Assembly (NCBI RefSeq): GCF_006337065.1
Contig: NZ_CP040872.1
Location: 2,170,001 to 2,234,000 of the forward strand
DNA: 64,000 bases
Reading direction: 5' to 3'
Source of the DNA: Agromyces laixinhei
Lineage (GTDB): Bacteria > Actinomycetota > Actinomycetes > Actinomycetales > Microbacteriaceae
A program made the translations under genes and the position numbers. Positions 1 to 9,914 of the stretch are shown piece after piece. How positions within the stretch are numbered: the first letter of the stretch is position 1; each line of letters starts with the position of its first letter. Below the pieces are notes generated by a model. The model was not told where the DNA came from. It saw only the letters and a program-made list of their open reading frames with translations, and made no database searches.

Positions 1-1115
1 ACGAAGGTGATGAGGAAGCCGAGCGACCAGATGAGCGGGGTCTCGAAGGTGATCGAACCTCGCCACATCGTGCCGATCCAGTTGAATATCTTCACGCCCG
101 TCGGCACCGCGATGAGCATCGTCATGAGGGCGAAGAACGGCAACAGCACCGAGCCGGTGACGTACATGTGGTGGGCCCACACCGTGACCGACAGGGCAGC
201 GATCGCGATCGTCGCGTAGATGAGGGTCTTGTACCCGAAGATCGGTTTGCGGCTGAACACCGGGAAGATCTCGGAGACGATGCCGAAGAACGGCAGCGCA
301 ATGATGTAGACCTCTGGGTGGCCGAAGAACCAGAAGAGGTGCTGCCACAGAATGACCCCGCCGTTGGCCGGGTCGAACACATGTGCGCCGAACACCCGGT
401 CGGCGGCCGCGGCCAGGATCGCCGCGGCGAGCACCGGGAAGGCCATGAGCACGAGGATCGAGGTGACGAGGGTGTTCCACGTGAAGATCGGCATCCGGAA
501 CATCGTCATGCCGGGCGCGCGCATGGTGATGATGGTCGTGATGAAGTTCACCGCGCCGAGGATGGTGCCGAATCCGGACATGCCGAGGCCGAGCATCCAG
601 AGATTGCCGCCGACCCCTGGTGAGAATGTCGTCGATGCGAGTGGTTGATAGGCGAACCAGCCGAACGATGCCGCACCTTGCGGGGTGAAGAAGCCGGCGA
701 CGGCGATCAGTGAACCGAAGTTGAAGAGCCAGTACGCGAAGGCGTTCAGGCGCGGGAATGCCACATCGGGAGCACCGATCTGAAGCGGCATCAGCACGTT
801 CGCGAAACCCGCGAAGAGCGGGGTCGCGAACATGAGCAGCATGATCGTGCCGTGCATCGTGAAGAGCTGGTTGTACTGCTCACGCGTCTGGACGATCTCG
901 AGACCCGGCTCGAAGAGCTGTGCCCGGATGATCAGCGCCATGACGCCGCCGATGCAGAAGTAGAGGAACGCGGTGATCAGGTACATGTACCCGATCACCT
1001 TGTGGTCGGTGGACGTGATCCACTTCACGAGGATGTTGCCCTTGCGTTCGACCTTGTGAGAGCCGAACGGAGGCATGCTCGCTGAGGGGCGAGCCGGTGC
1101 GGTCGTGGTGCTCAT
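1..1115 (-). CDS. ctaD: Cytochrome c oxidase subunit I (3' part outside window)
   Basis: Catalytic heme-copper subunit of the aa3-type terminal oxidase in the plasma membrane. The 371 codons visible begin [12 protein letters not shown] and run through the first multi-helix part; recognisable family segments include [11 protein letters not shown], the helix-II stretch [12 protein letters not shown] with its heme-a histidine, [15 protein letters not shown] with the CuB/His-Tyr region, and VWAHHMY. The gene starts 6 bp after the stop of ctaC, with a GAGGAG ribosome site inside the ctaC 3' end, so the two are co-transcribed. The C-terminus lies beyond position 1. Identity is secure. Confidence 0.96.
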   Translation of the reverse strand, partial: MSTTTAPARPSASMPPFGSHKVERKGNILVKWITSTDHKVIGYMYLITAFLYFCIGGVMALIIRAQLFEPGLEIVQTREQYNQLFTMHGTIMLLMFATPLFAGFANVLMPLQIGAPDVAFPRLNAFAYWLFNFGSLIAVAGFFTPQGAASFGWFAYQPLASTTFSPGVGGNLWMLGLGMSGFGTILGAVNFITTIITMRAPGMTMFRMPIFTWNTLVTSILVLMAFPVLAAAILAAAADRVFGAHVFDPANGGVILWQHLFWFFGHPEVYIIALPFFGIVSEIFPVFSRKPIFGYKTLIYATIAIAALSVTVWAHHMYVTGSVLLPFFALMTMLIAVPTGVKIFNWIGTMWRGSITFETPLIWSLGFLITF

Positions 1116-1121
1116 CGCGGC

Positions 1122-2015
1122 TTAGTGCTCCTCTTTCAGTTCGGGCTCGCCCGTTCCGGGCAGGTTCTGGTTGCGGTCGTACTCGTTCGACAGCTGGCCT
1201 TCCTGGCCGGCGTCGCGCAGCGACTCGATGTAGTCGTCGTACTCGCCCTGCGAGACGACCTCGACGTTGAAGAGCATGAGCGAGTGGTACTCGCCGCACA
1301 GCTCTGCGCACTTGCCGGCATAGGTGCCCTCGCGCTCCGGCACGAACGACATGTAATTGGTCTTGCCCGGGTACATGTCTTTCTTGTAGAGGAAGTCCAC
1401 GACCCAGAACGAGTGGATGACATCTCGCGACTCGAGTTCGATCTCGACGTTCGCTCCGACGGGCAGGTACAGGGTCGGCAGTTCCTCCTGCACGAGCGAG
1501 CCGTCTGGCCCCTCCGCGGAGAGCTGGCCCTGGATGCCGGGCGAATACACGTCTTCATTGACGTAGTTGAAGTCCCACGCCCACTGCTTGGCGATGACCT
1601 CGACCTTGACGTCGATGTCCTCTTCGGCGAAGCGCTGCTCGATCGCGGCCTGGTCGCGTGCGGTGAAGGCGAAGAAGCCCAGCACGAGAATCAGCGGGAT
1701 GATCGTGTAGAACACCTCGATCGGCATGTTGTAGCGGAGCTGCACCGGCAGACCCGTCTGGCCCTTGCGGCGACGGTAGGCGATGACGGCCCAGATCGTG
1801 AGGCCCCACGTGATGATGCCGACGATCAGCAGCACGACCCACGAGGTGACCCACAGCCCGGAGACGCGCTCGGTGTGGTTCGTGACCGGCGCCTCCCCTT
1901 CGACGAATCCTGGGAGGAATCCGTTCAACTGAGCCTGCGTGCACCCTGCGAGGACGAGACTGAGCGACGCTGCGATCGGGATAGCAGCCCATCGGAGACG
2001 GCGATTGTGGCGCAC
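1122..2015 (-). CDS. ctaC: Cytochrome c oxidase subunit II
   Basis: Subunit II of the aa3 oxidase, which takes electrons from the cytochrome bc complex through its CuA centre. The 297-residue product starts at GTG (GAAAGGT upstream), has a lipoprotein signal with lipobox LAGC, two transmembrane helices in the first third, and a C-terminal cupredoxin domain. The CuA motif KCAELCGEYHSLM near residues 235-247 keeps both cysteines, the histidine and the methionine. First gene of the ctaC-ctaD unit read leftward. Confidence 0.96.
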   Translation of the reverse strand: MRHNRRLRWAAIPIAASLSLVLAGCTQAQLNGFLPGFVEGEAPVTNHTERVSGLWVTSWVVLLIVGIITWGLTIWAVIAYRRRKGQTGLPVQLRYNMPIEVFYTIIPLILVLGFFAFTARDQAAIEQRFAEEDIDVKVEVIAKQWAWDFNYVNEDVYSPGIQGQLSAEGPDGSLVQEELPTLYLPVGANVEIELESRDVIHSFWVVDFLYKKDMYPGKTNYMSFVPEREGTYAGKCAELCGEYHSLMLFNVEVVSQGEYDDYIESLRDAGQEGQLSNEYDRNQNLPGTGEPELKEEH

Positions 2016-2164
2016 CGGTGACCTTTCGGGAGACTCGAAGGCGCTTCACAGTGAAACGCGCTGATCGTTGCCTAGCCTACTCCGACTCGGCGCCCGGGGT
2101 GTGCACTCCGGCGAGGTGTCGGGCAGCTCCGGCCGCCGATTCCGGGCACCATCGGCGGAAACGA

Positions 2165-2196
2165 CGAGGGGAGGCCGCCTCGGCGGCCTCCCCTCG
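2165..2196 (-). terminator. Terminator after erpA
   Basis: A perfect 15-bp inverted repeat (2165-2179 with 2182-2196, 2-nt loop) lies 18 bp past the erpA stop. On the minus strand it is followed by a short T-rich stretch (TCGTTTCC). It separates erpA from the ctaCD unit downstream. Confidence 0.8.
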
Positions 2197-2213
2197 GAGT
2201 GGATCAGCGTGAC

Positions 2214-2564
2214 TCAGTGGAACGAGTCACCGCACGCGCAACTGCCCTGTGCGCTCGGGTTGTCGATCGTGAAGCCCTGCTTCTGAATGGTGTCCTCGAA
2301 GTCGATGGAGGCTCCGTCGAGGTACGGCACGCTCATCTTGTCGACGACCACCTCGACACCCTCGTAGTCGACGACGGCGTCGCCGTCGAGCAGACGCTCG
2401 TCGAAGTAGAGCTGGTAGATGAGGCCCGAGCAACCGCCCGGCTGCACCGCGACGCGGAGGCGCAGGTCATCGCGGCCCTCCTGCTCGAGAAGGCTGCGCA
2501 CCTTGTCGGCGGCGGGGTCGCTCAGCTTCACGCCGTGCGCGGTCTCGGTGATCGTGTCGCTCAT
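2214..2564 (-). CDS. erpA: Iron-sulfur cluster insertion protein (HesB/IscA family)
   Basis: A-type carrier that delivers Fe-S clusters to apoproteins. The 116-residue product has the three invariant cysteines of the family: one in the GGCSGL segment and a C-terminal CxC in GSCACGDSFH. Start ATG at 2564 has a GAGGAGAG ribosome site. Actinobacteria usually carry this gene close to the cytochrome oxidase genes, as here. Downstream client candidates in the window include the radical SAM lipoyl synthase. Confidence 0.93.
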   Translation of the reverse strand: MSDTITETAHGVKLSDPAADKVRSLLEQEGRDDLRLRVAVQPGGCSGLIYQLYFDERLLDGDAVVDYEGVEVVVDKMSVPYLDGASIDFEDTIQKQGFTIDNPSAQGSCACGDSFH

Positions 2565-2656
2565 GTCTCTCCTCGGTGCATCAGGAACGCGGCGTCAGGT
2601 AGACGTATCCTTCATCCATCGTAACCGCTCCAACGCGCACCTCGTCCGGTGCACGC

Positions 2657-4093
2657 TCAGGAATCTGCTGACCGCGCGTCGAGTCGGGCGAGGAAGAGCG
2701 CTTCGCTCAGCAATGCCCGCCGGAAGACGCCGAGGTGCAGTGACTCGTTGGGGCTGTGCGCCCGTGAATCGGGGTCTTCGACGCCCGTCACGAGGATCTG
2801 CGCGTCGGGGAACTCCGCGACGAGTTCGGCGATGAACGGGATCGACCCTCCGACGCCGATCTCCACGGGCTCTCTGCCCCACCCTTCGGCCATCGCCGCG
2901 TTCGACTCGGCGACCGCCCAGCCCGAGGTGTCGACGAGGAACGGGTTGCCGAGTTCGACGGCATCGAACTCGAGCTTCGCGCCGAATGGCGCGTGCCGTT
3001 CGAGATGGGTGCGGATCGCCTCGAGCGCGTCGACGTCGCGCTGCCCGGGGGCGACCCTGGCGCTGACCCGCACCGCGACGCTCGGCACGAGGGTGTTCGA
3101 GGCGTTGGCGACCGACGGTGCGTCGATGCCGGTGACCGTGATCGCCGGCTGCGCCCAGATGCGTGAGAGGATCTCGCCCCGGCCGATCGGTGAGACGCCG
3201 TCGAGCAGTCCGGTCTCGGCGCGGAGCTGGGCCTCGTCATAGGGCGGCGTCTCGAGGTCGGCCGACGTCAGCCCGGCCACCGCGACGGACCCGTCGACGT
3301 CGTGCAACGTCGCGAGCAGCCGGATCGCCGCGAGCATCGCGTCGGGCACCGCGCCGCCGAACATGCCGGAGTGCGAGGCGTGTGCCAGCGTCGACACCCG
3401 CAGTCGGAAGGCAACCGCACCGCGAAGCGCGACGGTCAGCGCGGGCGTCTCGGTGTCCCAGTTGCCGGAGTCCGCGACGACGATCGCATCGGCCTCGAGC
3501 AGCTCGCGGTTCTCGTGCAGGAAGTTGGCGAACGAGAGCGAGCCCGCTTCCTCCTCACCTTCGATGAAGAGGGCGATGCCGAGATCGAAGTCGGTGCCGA
3601 GCACCTCGGTGAGCGCACGGATCGCGCCGACGTGGGCCATCACGCCGGCCTTGTCGTCGGCTGCACCGCGCCCGTAGAGGCGATCTCCGCGCAGCGTCGG
3701 CTCGAACGGCGCCGAATCCCAGTCCTCATCCGCGCCCGGCGGCTGCACGTCGTGGTGCGCGTACAGGAGCACCGTGGGCCGCCCGTTGCGTGCGGCCCGA
3801 CGGGCGACGACGGCGGGCTTGCCGAACGGGGCATCCGCGCCGTCGCCGATCGCGGCGCGACGGATCTCGACGAGCTCGAAGACGCCGAGCCCGCGAACGA
3901 GTTCGGCGACCGCTTCTGCGCTCGCCTCGACGGGCGCATCGTCGAACGCAGCCCACGAGACCGACGGGATCTTCACGAGCCGCGTGAGATCGGCGATCGT
4001 GGCGGGGAAGGCGGCCTCGACGGCGCCGCGCAGTGCGTCGCTCGTGGAGGTGTGGTCGGAAGTTCCGCCGGCGGCGGGATGAGACTCGGTCAT
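2657..4093 (-). CDS. M20 family dipeptidase
   Basis: Di-zinc metallopeptidase or amidohydrolase of the M20/ArgE/DapE group, 478 residues, probably cytosolic because there is no signal peptide. The metal and catalytic motifs are all visible: AHHDVQ, GRGAADDKAG, EGEEEAGS, VADSGN and the C-terminal AHSPNES. The lid/dimerisation domain sits between. The frame stays open well upstream, but the start at 4093 is favoured: TAAGAT lies exactly 7 nt before this ATG, which predicts a leaderless mRNA. The substrate cannot be read from sequence; beta-Ala-Xaa or general dipeptides are typical of this branch. Divergent from the DUF3043 gene. Confidence 0.88.
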   Translation of the reverse strand: MTESHPAAGGTSDHTSTSDALRGAVEAAFPATIADLTRLVKIPSVSWAAFDDAPVEASAEAVAELVRGLGVFELVEIRRAAIGDGADAPFGKPAVVARRAARNGRPTVLLYAHHDVQPPGADEDWDSAPFEPTLRGDRLYGRGAADDKAGVMAHVGAIRALTEVLGTDFDLGIALFIEGEEEAGSLSFANFLHENRELLEADAIVVADSGNWDTETPALTVALRGAVAFRLRVSTLAHASHSGMFGGAVPDAMLAAIRLLATLHDVDGSVAVAGLTSADLETPPYDEAQLRAETGLLDGVSPIGRGEILSRIWAQPAITVTGIDAPSVANASNTLVPSVAVRVSARVAPGQRDVDALEAIRTHLERHAPFGAKLEFDAVELGNPFLVDTSGWAVAESNAAMAEGWGREPVEIGVGGSIPFIAELVAEFPDAQILVTGVEDPDSRAHSPNESLHLGVFRRALLSEALFLARLDARSADS

Positions 4094-4130
4094 GCCGGTA
4101 ATCTTAAGGGGAACCGATTCGAGGAAACCC

Positions 4131-4715
4131 GTGGCCAAGAACCCGAACAACATCGAAGAACCGAGTGCCGAGTCGCTCGAAGAGACCCAGGCCCGCCTGA
4201 AGGCCGGCAAGGGAGTGCCAACGCCGAGCCGGGCGGAACAGGAGGCGGCGCGCAAACGGCCCCTCGTGCCCGACGACCGCAAGGCAGCGGCGAAGCAGGC
4301 CCGTGCCAAGGCCGCCGAGTCGCGCGAGCGCGCCCGCATCGGCATGGCCGTCGGCGATGAGCGCTACCTGCCGGCCCGCGACCGCGGCCCGCAGAAGAAG
4401 TACGTGCGCGACTACGTCGATGCGCGGTTCAGCATCGGCGAGATCCTCATTCCCGTGATGTTCGCGGTGATCCTGCTGACCTTCGTGCCGAGCGCGGAGG
4501 TGCAGTCGATCGGCATCCTCTCGCTCTGGGCGTTCTTCCTGGTCGCGGTCATCGACGTCGTCGTGCTCGGCTTCATCCTCAACAAGAAGCTCGCCGCGAA
4601 GTTCGGTGCCGACAAGGTCGAGCGCGTTCGCTGGTACGCGGCGATGCGCGCGCTTCAACTCCGCCCGCTTCGCCTGCCGAAGCCGCAGGTCAAGCGCGGA
4701 CGCTACCCTGCATGA
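4131..4715 (+). CDS. DUF3043 domain membrane protein
   Basis: A 194-residue protein of an actinobacterial family of unknown function. The first 100 residues are charged and probably disordered (rich in K, R, E, A), followed by two hydrophobic helices around residues 105-150 and a basic tail. I chose GTG 4131, preceded by GAGGAAA, over the in-frame ATG at 4092, because that ATG would overlap the start region of the divergent dipeptidase. Homologues sit between an M20 dipeptidase and a PAC2 or phosphodiesterase gene in many actinobacteria. Confidence 0.82.
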   Translation: MAKNPNNIEEPSAESLEETQARLKAGKGVPTPSRAEQEAARKRPLVPDDRKAAAKQARAKAAESRERARIGMAVGDERYLPARDRGPQKKYVRDYVDARFSIGEILIPVMFAVILLTFVPSAEVQSIGILSLWAFFLVAVIDVVVLGFILNKKLAAKFGADKVERVRWYAAMRALQLRPLRLPKPQVKRGRYPA

Positions 4716-4718
4716 TCC

Positions 4719-4759
4719 GGAATCCTCGAGGCCGCTTCGACGGGCGGCTCGGGGATTCC
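4719..4759. terminator. Bidirectional terminator between convergent genes
   Basis: A long imperfect hairpin. The outer arms GGAATCC and GGATTCC and inner arms GCCGC and GCGGC pair with one G-U wobble and a one-base bulge. It fills the gap between the DUF3043 stop (4715) and the phosphodiesterase stop (4775), so it can serve both strands. There is no long T tract. Confidence 0.6.
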
Positions 4760-4774
4760 TGACCACCGGCCGCA

Positions 4775-5923
4775 TCAGTCGCGGCCGAAGACTCCCCCGC
4801 GGATGAGCGGCACGCGCGTCTCCTCGTCGCTGAGGGAGCCGTGTTGACCGATCATGGCCTCGGCCTGGCGACCCGGCTCCCTGCGGTCGTAGTAGGCGAT
4901 GCCGGCACGCGCCGCGATGATGACGTCGCCGATACGGTCACGCACGTCGCCTGCGACCTCGCCGTAGAGTCCGGACCGGATCGCCTCGTCACGGCTGAGC
5001 ACCCACGAGCGGTGCCCCTCGACTTCGCGCCAGCGTTCGGCGAGTGCGATGCGAGCGGATGCCTCGAGCCCGGGTTCGGCGTAGAGCGCGATGCATCGCG
5101 GCTCTCCCCCGACATGACGCACCCGCTCGAGCAGTTCGGGCCGGTCGTCGAGGAACACGTGGCGATGAGCCGGCACGTCGATGACGCCGTGGTCGGCCGT
5201 CACGAGGAGGCCGACGCCACGAGGCATCCGCCGCTCGAATGCCGCCAGTTCGCCGTCGAGCGACTCCAGCCGGCCGAGCCAGGTGTCGGACTCCCATCCG
5301 TGCGCGTGCGCCGCCTGGTCGAGCTCGGGCGCATAGAGGTAGATGACGGCGCGTTCACCGGTGGCGAGGATGCGGTCGGCCTCGGCGAAGCGGTCGGCGA
5401 CCGACGCTGCCGGCCGGTACTCCGCACCGCGGAGCACCGCGTGCGTGAACCCCGAATCGGAGTACCGGGCGGCGCCGATGGCGTAGCTCGGGATGCCGGC
5501 ATCTCGCATCGTCTCGAAGAGCGTCGGCACGCGCTGCCACGTCTCGGGGCGCATGCCGGCGTCCCATCCGTTCAGCTGGTTCACGAGACGGTCGTTCGCG
5601 GCATCGAGCACGCGGTAGCCCACGAGTCCGTGCTCGCCGGGAGATCGCCCCGTGGTGAACGTCGCGATCGCGGCCGCCGTCGTCGATGGGAACACCGTGC
5701 GGATCACATCGCGCTTCGCCATGCGCGAGGCGAGGAACCTGGCGTGCCCGGCCCGCGCCCGGATGTTCGCGGCGCCGAGCCCGTCGATGAGCACGACGAC
5801 GACGGCAGTCGCCGACGGCAGACCCAGTTCGTTCGGGATGCCCCGGACGGCCGACATCGAACTGCCGAGCACCCCGGCAAGGCGCGGCGCGGCGCTGTCG
5901 GGCACCGGTAACATGGCAGGCAT
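4775..5923 (-). CDS. Nucleotide pyrophosphatase/phosphodiesterase family protein (alkaline phosphatase superfamily)
   Basis: A 382-residue metal-dependent phosphoesterase. All expected metal ligands are present in order: Asp in LIDGLG, the Thr nucleophile in [21 protein letters not shown] and GQHGSL. No signal peptide is evident, so it is probably cytoplasmic or loosely membrane-associated. The ATG at 5923 is chosen over the open-frame upstream codons because CAGACT lies 7 nt upstream, the leaderless arrangement seen repeatedly here. It is divergent from parC, 74 bp away. The substrate is unknown. Confidence 0.83.
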   Translation of the reverse strand: MPAMLPVPDSAAPRLAGVLGSSMSAVRGIPNELGLPSATAVVVVLIDGLGAANIRARAGHARFLASRMAKRDVIRTVFPSTTAAAIATFTTGRSPGEHGLVGYRVLDAANDRLVNQLNGWDAGMRPETWQRVPTLFETMRDAGIPSYAIGAARYSDSGFTHAVLRGAEYRPAASVADRFAEADRILATGERAVIYLYAPELDQAAHAHGWESDTWLGRLESLDGELAAFERRMPRGVGLLVTADHGVIDVPAHRHVFLDDRPELLERVRHVGGEPRCIALYAEPGLEASARIALAERWREVEGHRSWVLSRDEAIRSGLYGEVAGDVRDRIGDVIIAARAGIAYYDRREPGRQAEAMIGQHGSLSDEETRVPLIRGGVFGRD

Positions 5924-5997
5924 CGCGCCCAGTCTGGCACAGGCCGGGCGCGTCCCAGTTCCCTGCGTGCACGGCACGCCCACCCCAGAGACGACGG

Positions 5998-8472
5998 ATG
6001 ACCCGAGCAAAGAACCAGCCCGCCGAAGACCCGATCGTCGAGCGCATCGAAGACGTCGACGTCGCCAACGAGATGCAGGGCTCGTTCCTCGAGTACGCGT
6101 ACTCCGTCATCTATTCGCGAGCGCTGCCCGATGCCCGTGACGGTCTGAAGCCGGTGCAACGACGCATCCTCTACCAGATGACCGAGATGGGGCTGCGGCC
6201 CGATCGCGGCCACGTGAAGTCGGCGCGCGTCGTCGGCGAGGTCATGGGAAAGCTGCACCCGCACGGCGACACCGCGATCTACGACACCCTCGTGCGCATG
6301 GCGCAGGCCTTCACGCTGCGCGTGCCGCTCATCGACGGGCACGGCAACTTCGGCTCGCTCGACGACGGCCCCGCGGCATCGCGCTACACCGAGGCTCGGC
6401 TCGCCTCCCCGGCGCTCGCGATGACCGATGGACTCGACGAGAACGTCGTCGACTTCGTGCCGAACTACGACAACCAGCTCACCCAGCCCGAGGTGCTGCC
6501 TGCGGCCTATCCGAACCTGCTGGTCAACGGCGCGAGCGGCATCGCGGTCGGCATGGCGACCAACATGGCACCGCACAACCTCATCGAGGTCATCGGCGCT
6601 GCACGGCACCTGATCGCGCACCCGAATGCCACACTCGACGAGCTCATGGAGTTCGTGCCGGGCCCCGACCTGCCCACGGGCGGCACGATCGTGGGCCTGT
6701 CGGGCATCAGGGATGCGTATGCCACCGGCCGGGGCAGCTTCAAGACGCGCGCCAAGGTGAGCGTCGAGTCGATCACGGCACGCAAGACGGGCCTCGTCGT
6801 CACGGAGTTGCCATACCTCGTGGGCCCCGAGAAGGTCATCGAGAAGATCAAAGACGGTGTCAACGCCAAGAAGATCAACGGCATCTCCGACGTCACCGAC
6901 CTCACCGACCGCACGAACGGGCTGCGACTCGTCATCGGCATCAAGACGGGTTTCAGTCCCGACGCCGTGCTCGAACAGCTCTTTCGGCTCACGCCGCTCG
7001 AAGACTCCTTCAACATCAACAACGTCGCCCTCGTCGACGGCGGGCCCCAGACGCTCGGACTGCGAGAGCTGCTCCAGGTCTACGTGGGCCACCGCATCTC
7101 GGTGGTCACGCGGCGCTCCGAGTACCGGCTGGCCCGCCGCCGCGAGCGTCTGCATCTCGTCGACGGCCTCCTCATCGCGATCCTCGACATCGACGAGGTC
7201 ATCCAGCTGATCCGCTCGAGCGACGACACCGCTGCCGCTCGTGCGCGCCTGATCGAGGTCTTCGACCTCAGCGCGGTGCAGGCCGACTACATCCTCGAAC
7301 TGCAGCTGCGGCGCCTCACGAAGTTCTCGCGCATCGAACTCGAGGCCGAACGAGACAGACTGCGTGCCGAGATCGCCGAGCTCGAGGCGTTGCTCGCGAG
7401 CCGGAACCGCATCGAGACCCTGGTCTCCGATGAACTCGCCGAGATCTCGGAGCGCTTCGGCACCCCGCGCCGCACGCTGCTGACCGATGCGCGACCGAGC
7501 ATCGCCGGGGCCGCAGCCAGGCGTGCCGCCGCCGTGCTCGAGGTCGCAGACGTTCCGTGCCGGGTCTTCCTCTCGGCCACGGGGCGTATCGCCCGGGTCG
7601 ACCTCCCCGTCGGCGACGACGCCGCCCCCGTCATCACCGTTCCGGCCCGTCGCAGCAAGCACGATGCCATCCGCTCGACGCTCGACACGACGAGCCGGGC
7701 AGAGATCGGCGCAGTCACGAGCCTCGGCCGACTCATCCGTTTCACTCCAGTCGACCTGCCGATGCTGCCGCCGACCTCGGTGCAGCTCGGCGCGGGGGTC
7801 AAGATCGACGACTACCTCACGCTGCCGAACCGCGACGAGAAGGTGCTCGCGATCGTCTCGCTCGATGCCGATCGTTCGATCGCACTCGGCACGAAGCAGG
7901 GTGTCGTCAAGCGGGTCGCCACCGGCGCCTACCCGAACCGGCCGGAGTTCGAGGTGATCGGCCTGAAGGCGGGCGACGAGGTCGTCGGCGCGGTGCAGGG
8001 CGACGAGGGCGACGAGCTCGTCTTCGTGGCATCCGACGCCCAACTGCTCAGGTTCTCAGCTGCTGCGGTGCGGCCGCAGGGCTGCGCGGCCGGCGGCATG
8101 GCAGGCATCAACCTCGGCGGCGGCGCGCACGTCATCCACTTCACGAGTGTCGCACCGGCCGATTCCGCCGAGACGGTCGTGGTCACGATCGCCGCGACGA
8201 CCGACACCCTGCTCGGCACCGACCCCGGCAGTGCGAAGGTCAGCGAGTTCGCCGAGTTTCCCGCGAAGGGCCGCGCGACCGGTGGGGTGCGCTCACAGCG
8301 CCTCCTGAAGGGCGAGGATGCGCTGCACCTCGCGTGGGTCGGCCGCTCCCCCGGGCTGGCGGTCGGGCCGGATGGATCAGCGCGCGAACTGCCCGACAGC
8401 GGTGCGAAGCGCGACGGTTCCGGGCAGCCGCTCGGTTCGGTGGTCGGCGCGATCGGCCGCCGGATCGGCTGA
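5998..8472 (+). CDS. parC: DNA topoisomerase IV subunit A
   Basis: Breakage-reunion subunit of a type IIA topoisomerase, 824 residues. The catalytic tyrosine is Tyr130 in SRYTEAR, and the QRRIL and KLHPHGD motifs of the winged-helix domain precede it. The C-terminal half is a beta-pinwheel with a degenerate GyrA-box-like segment near the end (KGRATGG) rather than a canonical QRRGGKG. That, with a paired ParE-type B subunit at 9915-11993, argues for topoisomerase IV rather than gyrase. Actinobacteria may annotate this second set as gyrase-like. Confidence 0.9.
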   Translation: MTRAKNQPAEDPIVERIEDVDVANEMQGSFLEYAYSVIYSRALPDARDGLKPVQRRILYQMTEMGLRPDRGHVKSARVVGEVMGKLHPHGDTAIYDTLVRMAQAFTLRVPLIDGHGNFGSLDDGPAASRYTEARLASPALAMTDGLDENVVDFVPNYDNQLTQPEVLPAAYPNLLVNGASGIAVGMATNMAPHNLIEVIGAARHLIAHPNATLDELMEFVPGPDLPTGGTIVGLSGIRDAYATGRGSFKTRAKVSVESITARKTGLVVTELPYLVGPEKVIEKIKDGVNAKKINGISDVTDLTDRTNGLRLVIGIKTGFSPDAVLEQLFRLTPLEDSFNINNVALVDGGPQTLGLRELLQVYVGHRISVVTRRSEYRLARRRERLHLVDGLLIAILDIDEVIQLIRSSDDTAAARARLIEVFDLSAVQADYILELQLRRLTKFSRIELEAERDRLRAEIAELEALLASRNRIETLVSDELAEISERFGTPRRTLLTDARPSIAGAAARRAAAVLEVADVPCRVFLSATGRIARVDLPVGDDAAPVITVPARRSKHDAIRSTLDTTSRAEIGAVTSLGRLIRFTPVDLPMLPPTSVQLGAGVKIDDYLTLPNRDEKVLAIVSLDADRSIALGTKQGVVKRVATGAYPNRPEFEVIGLKAGDEVVGAVQGDEGDELVFVASDAQLLRFSAAAVRPQGCAAGGMAGINLGGGAHVIHFTSVAPADSAETVVVTIAATTDTLLGTDPGSAKVSEFAEFPAKGRATGGVRSQRLLKGEDALHLAWVGRSPGLAVGPDGSARELPDSGAKRDGSGQPLGSVVGAIGRRIG

Positions 8473-8578
8473 ACCGCGTCGTCTCGCGCCTTGACGCGCG
8501 CGCGTTCGAAGGGCATATTCGGGCGTGCCGAAGTCGGTGACGCACGTGTCCGACTCGGTCGGCCGGACGGAGCGCTCG

Positions 8579-9910
8579 ATGTCGACGAAGCTGCAGGCAC
8601 AGGTCAGCGGGCGGGTGCTCGAGCCCGACCACGACGAATACGATGCGGCGCGATCGGTCTGGAATGCGATGGTCGACCGGCGCCCGCGGTTCATCGTGCA
8701 GTGCACCGGGACGGCCGACGTCGTCGCAGCGATCCGTTTCGCAACCGAGCACGACCTCGAGATCGGGGTCCGCTGCGGAGGGCATGGCATCGTCGGCCAT
8801 GCGGTGCCTCATGACGGCCTCATGATCGACCTCCGGTCGATGGGCAAGGTCGACATCGACCCGGAACGCCGCCGGGCGCGCGTGCAGGGCGGGGCCCTGC
8901 TCGGCAGCCTCGACGTGGCGGCACAGCAGCACGGGCTGGCGACGACCGCGGGAAACGTGTCGCACACCGGGGTCGGCGGGTTGACGCTCGGTGGCGGCAT
9001 GGGGTGGCTCGCCCGGCAGCACGGGCTCGCCTGTGACAACGTGGTCGCGTTCGAGGTGGTCACTGCCGCTGGTGAGGTGTTGATCGCGAGCGCCGAGTCG
9101 AACAGCGACCTCTACTGGGGTCTGCGCGGTGGCGGTGGCAATTTCGGGGTCGTCACGGAGTTCGAGTTCGTGTTGCATCCTGAACCCGGGTTCGCGATCT
9201 CGGCCGAACTGCACTATCCGGCGGGTGGCGCCCGTGAGGCGATGCGACGGTGGCGGGATCTCAGCCCCGACGCCCCACGTCAGTCGACGCTGACGGCGAT
9301 CATCGGACCCGACACCGTGTCGCTCGGGCTCGTCTGGGTCGGGGACCCCGCGCTCGGAGCCGCCTACATCGACGAGGTCGACCAATCGATCTCTGCAGCC
9401 GCCGAACCGGTCATGCGAGACGTCGCCGAACTCTCCTACCTCGATCTGCAGACGCGCAATGACGATCTCGAGGGGCACGCCTGGCGTCGCTACTGGAAGG
9501 GCCACTTCTTCACCGAGCTCGGTGATGAGGCCATCGACGCCGTGCTCGCCCGTGACGGTGACGATGCTCCGAACGTCGAGATCCAAGCCTACGGCGGTGC
9601 CATCGCGGACATCGGTGAGCAAGAGACGGCCTTCTCTCACCGGGACACCGCATTCGAACTCGTCGCCGCGTCGAAGTGGACCGATCAGTCAGAGGATGAT
9701 CTCCGCATCGCCACGGCACGGGCGTACGCCGCCCCGCTGGCGCGGTTTGCGAGCGGCGCCTACGTCAATTCGCTCTCCGATGAGGGAGAGCAAGGACTCA
9801 GACGCGCGTATTCAGACGCCCAGCTCGCCCGGCTGATCGCGGTGAAAGACGTCTACGACCCCGCGAACGTCTTCCATCTGAACCAGAACATCCGGCCGGG
9901 TTCGGGCTGA
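8579..9910 (+). CDS. FAD-binding oxidoreductase (berberine-bridge-like, PCMH type)
   Basis: A 443-residue flavoprotein with an N-terminal PCMH-type FAD domain and a C-terminal BBE segment (YDPANVFHLNQNI). The histidine of RCGGHGI is the usual site of covalent FAD attachment. The second cysteine tether common in fungal and plant bicovalent enzymes is not obvious; GNVSHTGVGG occupies that region. Start ATG 8579 has a GGACGGAG ribosome site. It lies between parC and the convergent parE, 4 bp from the parE stop. Substrate unknown; members oxidise sugars, alcohols or secondary metabolites. No signal peptide. Confidence 0.85.
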   Translation: MSTKLQAQVSGRVLEPDHDEYDAARSVWNAMVDRRPRFIVQCTGTADVVAAIRFATEHDLEIGVRCGGHGIVGHAVPHDGLMIDLRSMGKVDIDPERRRARVQGGALLGSLDVAAQQHGLATTAGNVSHTGVGGLTLGGGMGWLARQHGLACDNVVAFEVVTAAGEVLIASAESNSDLYWGLRGGGGNFGVVTEFEFVLHPEPGFAISAELHYPAGGAREAMRRWRDLSPDAPRQSTLTAIIGPDTVSLGLVWVGDPALGAAYIDEVDQSISAAAEPVMRDVAELSYLDLQTRNDDLEGHAWRRYWKGHFFTELGDEAIDAVLARDGDDAPNVEIQAYGGAIADIGEQETAFSHRDTAFELVAASKWTDQSEDDLRIATARAYAAPLARFASGAYVNSLSDEGEQGLRRAYSDAQLARLIAVKDVYDPANVFHLNQNIRPGSG

Positions 9911-9914
9911 GCAG

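Noticed and set aside
4092..4130. ATG 4092 as the start of the DUF3043 gene
   Set aside because: It would overlap the divergent dipeptidase start and lacks a ribosome site, whereas GTG 4131 has GAGGAAA and begins the conserved part.
5704..8043. A 779-codon open frame on the minus strand inside parC
   Set aside because: It is the antisense shadow of the parC frame in high-GC DNA; composition is R/H/D-rich without family motifs, and parC has intact catalytic motifs.
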